Source: Helopsaltes ochotensis (taxonomy: Eukaryota > Chordata > Aves > Passeriformes > Locustellidae). From it: 64,000 bases of DNA. The stretch lies in NCBI GenBank assembly GCA_013400155.1, contig VXBM01000214.1, positions 1 through 64,000 of the forward strand. The letters run 5' to 3'. Position numbers and translations under genes: made by a program. This document shows positions 63,025 through 64,000 of this stretch, piece after piece. Below the pieces are notes generated by a model that did not search any database, had not been told where the DNA came from, and was given only the letters and a program-made list of their open reading frames with translations. Positions within the stretch are counted from its first letter, which is position 1; every line of letters begins with the position of its first letter.

Positions 63025-63113
63025 TAACCTGGTCTAGTGGAAGGCTCAGTAGGGGGATTGAAACTACAGGATCTTTAAGGTTCCTTCCAATCCAAACCAT
63101 TCTAGGATTGTAT
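63025..63113 (+). mobile_element. second CR1 LINE 3' end, plus orientation
   Basis: AACCTGGTCTAGTGGAAGG, then GGATCTTTAAGGTTCC, TTCCAATCCAAACCATTCTA and a decayed terminus. A different CR1 subfamily from the neighbouring piece, as the wording of the last 50 bp differs. Confidence 0.8.
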
Positions 63114-64000
63114 AAGTCAAATCCTATTTACCATCACTTGCCAGCTGAGCAAGTGGAGGGGTTAATGTTTTGCAGAGGTACAGGTTTTCGCCGCACCAGT
63201 GCCTCTGTTACCCAGTGCGATAAACTATTTTCCTCTGTGACAGATCATTTTGCTGGTATTTAGTAGATATGGTGACTTCATCTGTTGTACTAGCCTCAAT
63301 GTTTCATATTCTCACTGGTACAGCTATGGCAGGAAATTTCTTACGCAGACCTACAGTCAAATAAAAATATTTTTTAAAAAAGGAAGAAAAAAAGCAAGTC
63401 CTTAGTCCACACAGTTTCAAGGTCTAAAAACTAGTAAGGGAGACAGGCATGAGCCAAGTCAGCTGAAGGCTGATCAGCTGTAGGTGCCCAGTTATTAGGA
63501 GTACATATTAAAGTCACTGTTGCAAGTTTTCCTTTTGTGCAGATGCTACTGTGCCTCATCAAGCCCCTTCACAAGCAGTTTTTACCTGCTGGTACTACTA
63601 TGTTTGAATTCAGAGTTCACATCCACAGAGGGAGGACTGAATCCCTGTCATGTTGCAATCCTTCCTACAGAAATAAACTCTCAGCTACAGAAATAAATTA
63701 CTTCTGCCTGGTCTCAGTCTACAAAATAGATAACACTCAGAGAAACTTCACTAAATGAATTCAGTTTCAAACAGCAGGAACTTGCATATATAAAGCTATT
63801 TCTAGTATGATTTCATAACTAAAAAATAAAAGAACTAAAGAACTGAAAAAAATACACAAAAATTTGTCTCAATAATAAGCATTGGTATATACCAATATAC
63901 CTCTTCATACAAAAGAAGATTATTGGTCATTTTTTTTCTCTGTGTTTATTCTGAATACTAAGATACACATAGCAGTTTAAAAAAATTCAAGTCCTCACAC
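63114..64000. other. 3' intergenic end of window
   Basis: A+T-rich sequence. I see no exon, repeat family or RNA gene. The short open frame at 63537-63758 has no recognisable content. Confidence 0.6.

Noticed and set aside
1..64000. CRISPR arrays, operons, prokaryotic genes, tRNA or rRNA genes
   Set aside because: Nothing of this kind is visible; the sequence is vertebrate nuclear DNA.

Overview
The window looks like bird genomic DNA. It is gene-poor and about 57-60% A+T by eye, with long non-coding stretches and GT-AG introns. Several CR1-type LINE 3' ends with the avian-style ATTCTATGATTCT terminus are present, along with older CR1/L3-like reverse-transcriptase relics and class III-like retroviral debris. 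I cannot fix the species; a neoavian bird is my best guess.

The only protein-coding gene I can support is IYD, iodotyrosine deiodinase, on the + strand from about 48.8 to 61.8 kb. Five coding exons join at canonical splice sites (49103-49283, 55803-55997, 58071-58230, 59442-59598, 61268-61450) into an uninterrupted 291-residue reading frame. It has an N-terminal membrane anchor and a complete FMN-dependent nitroreductase-fold domain. The FMN-contact run RRSVR, the TSPSGAHTEPW loop, the lid residues Glu/Tyr/Lys and the TPLNCGP motif are all intact. A candidate TATA box, CCAAT box and GC box, a 33-bp tandem duplication and a 14-codon uORF lie upstream. A likely ATTAAA poly(A) signal follows the stop codon.

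Layout. 1-48.8 kb: intergenic DNA with no exon I recognise. It carries simple repeats, a CR1/L3-like RT relic split by a 66-nt A tract (8.6-8.9 kb), a CR1 3' end (13.5-13.7 kb), a longer LINE ORF2 relic (14.1-16.6 kb), a minus-strand solo LTR (25.6-25.9 kb), a minus-strand LINE relic (35.1-35.5 kb) and an endogenous retroviral RT fragment (44.8-45.2 kb). 48.8-61.9 kb: IYD. Its first intron holds a second LTR of the same family as the one at 25.6 kb, plus two more LINE relics in opposite orientations; its last intron has a minus-strand CR1 end. 61.9-64 kb: 3' flank with a short CpG-dense patch and a mosaic of CR1 pieces in alternating orientation that forms strong hairpins.

I did not find a new multi-gene system. 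The most testable observations are the uORF that ends 2 nt before the IYD start codon, the 33-bp duplication in the IYD 5' region, the pair of related LTRs, the A66 tract inside a LINE reading frame, and the CpG patch 3' of IYD. Most other open frames are of a length expected by chance; the longest (200 codons, 5810-6412, minus) has no recognisable content.
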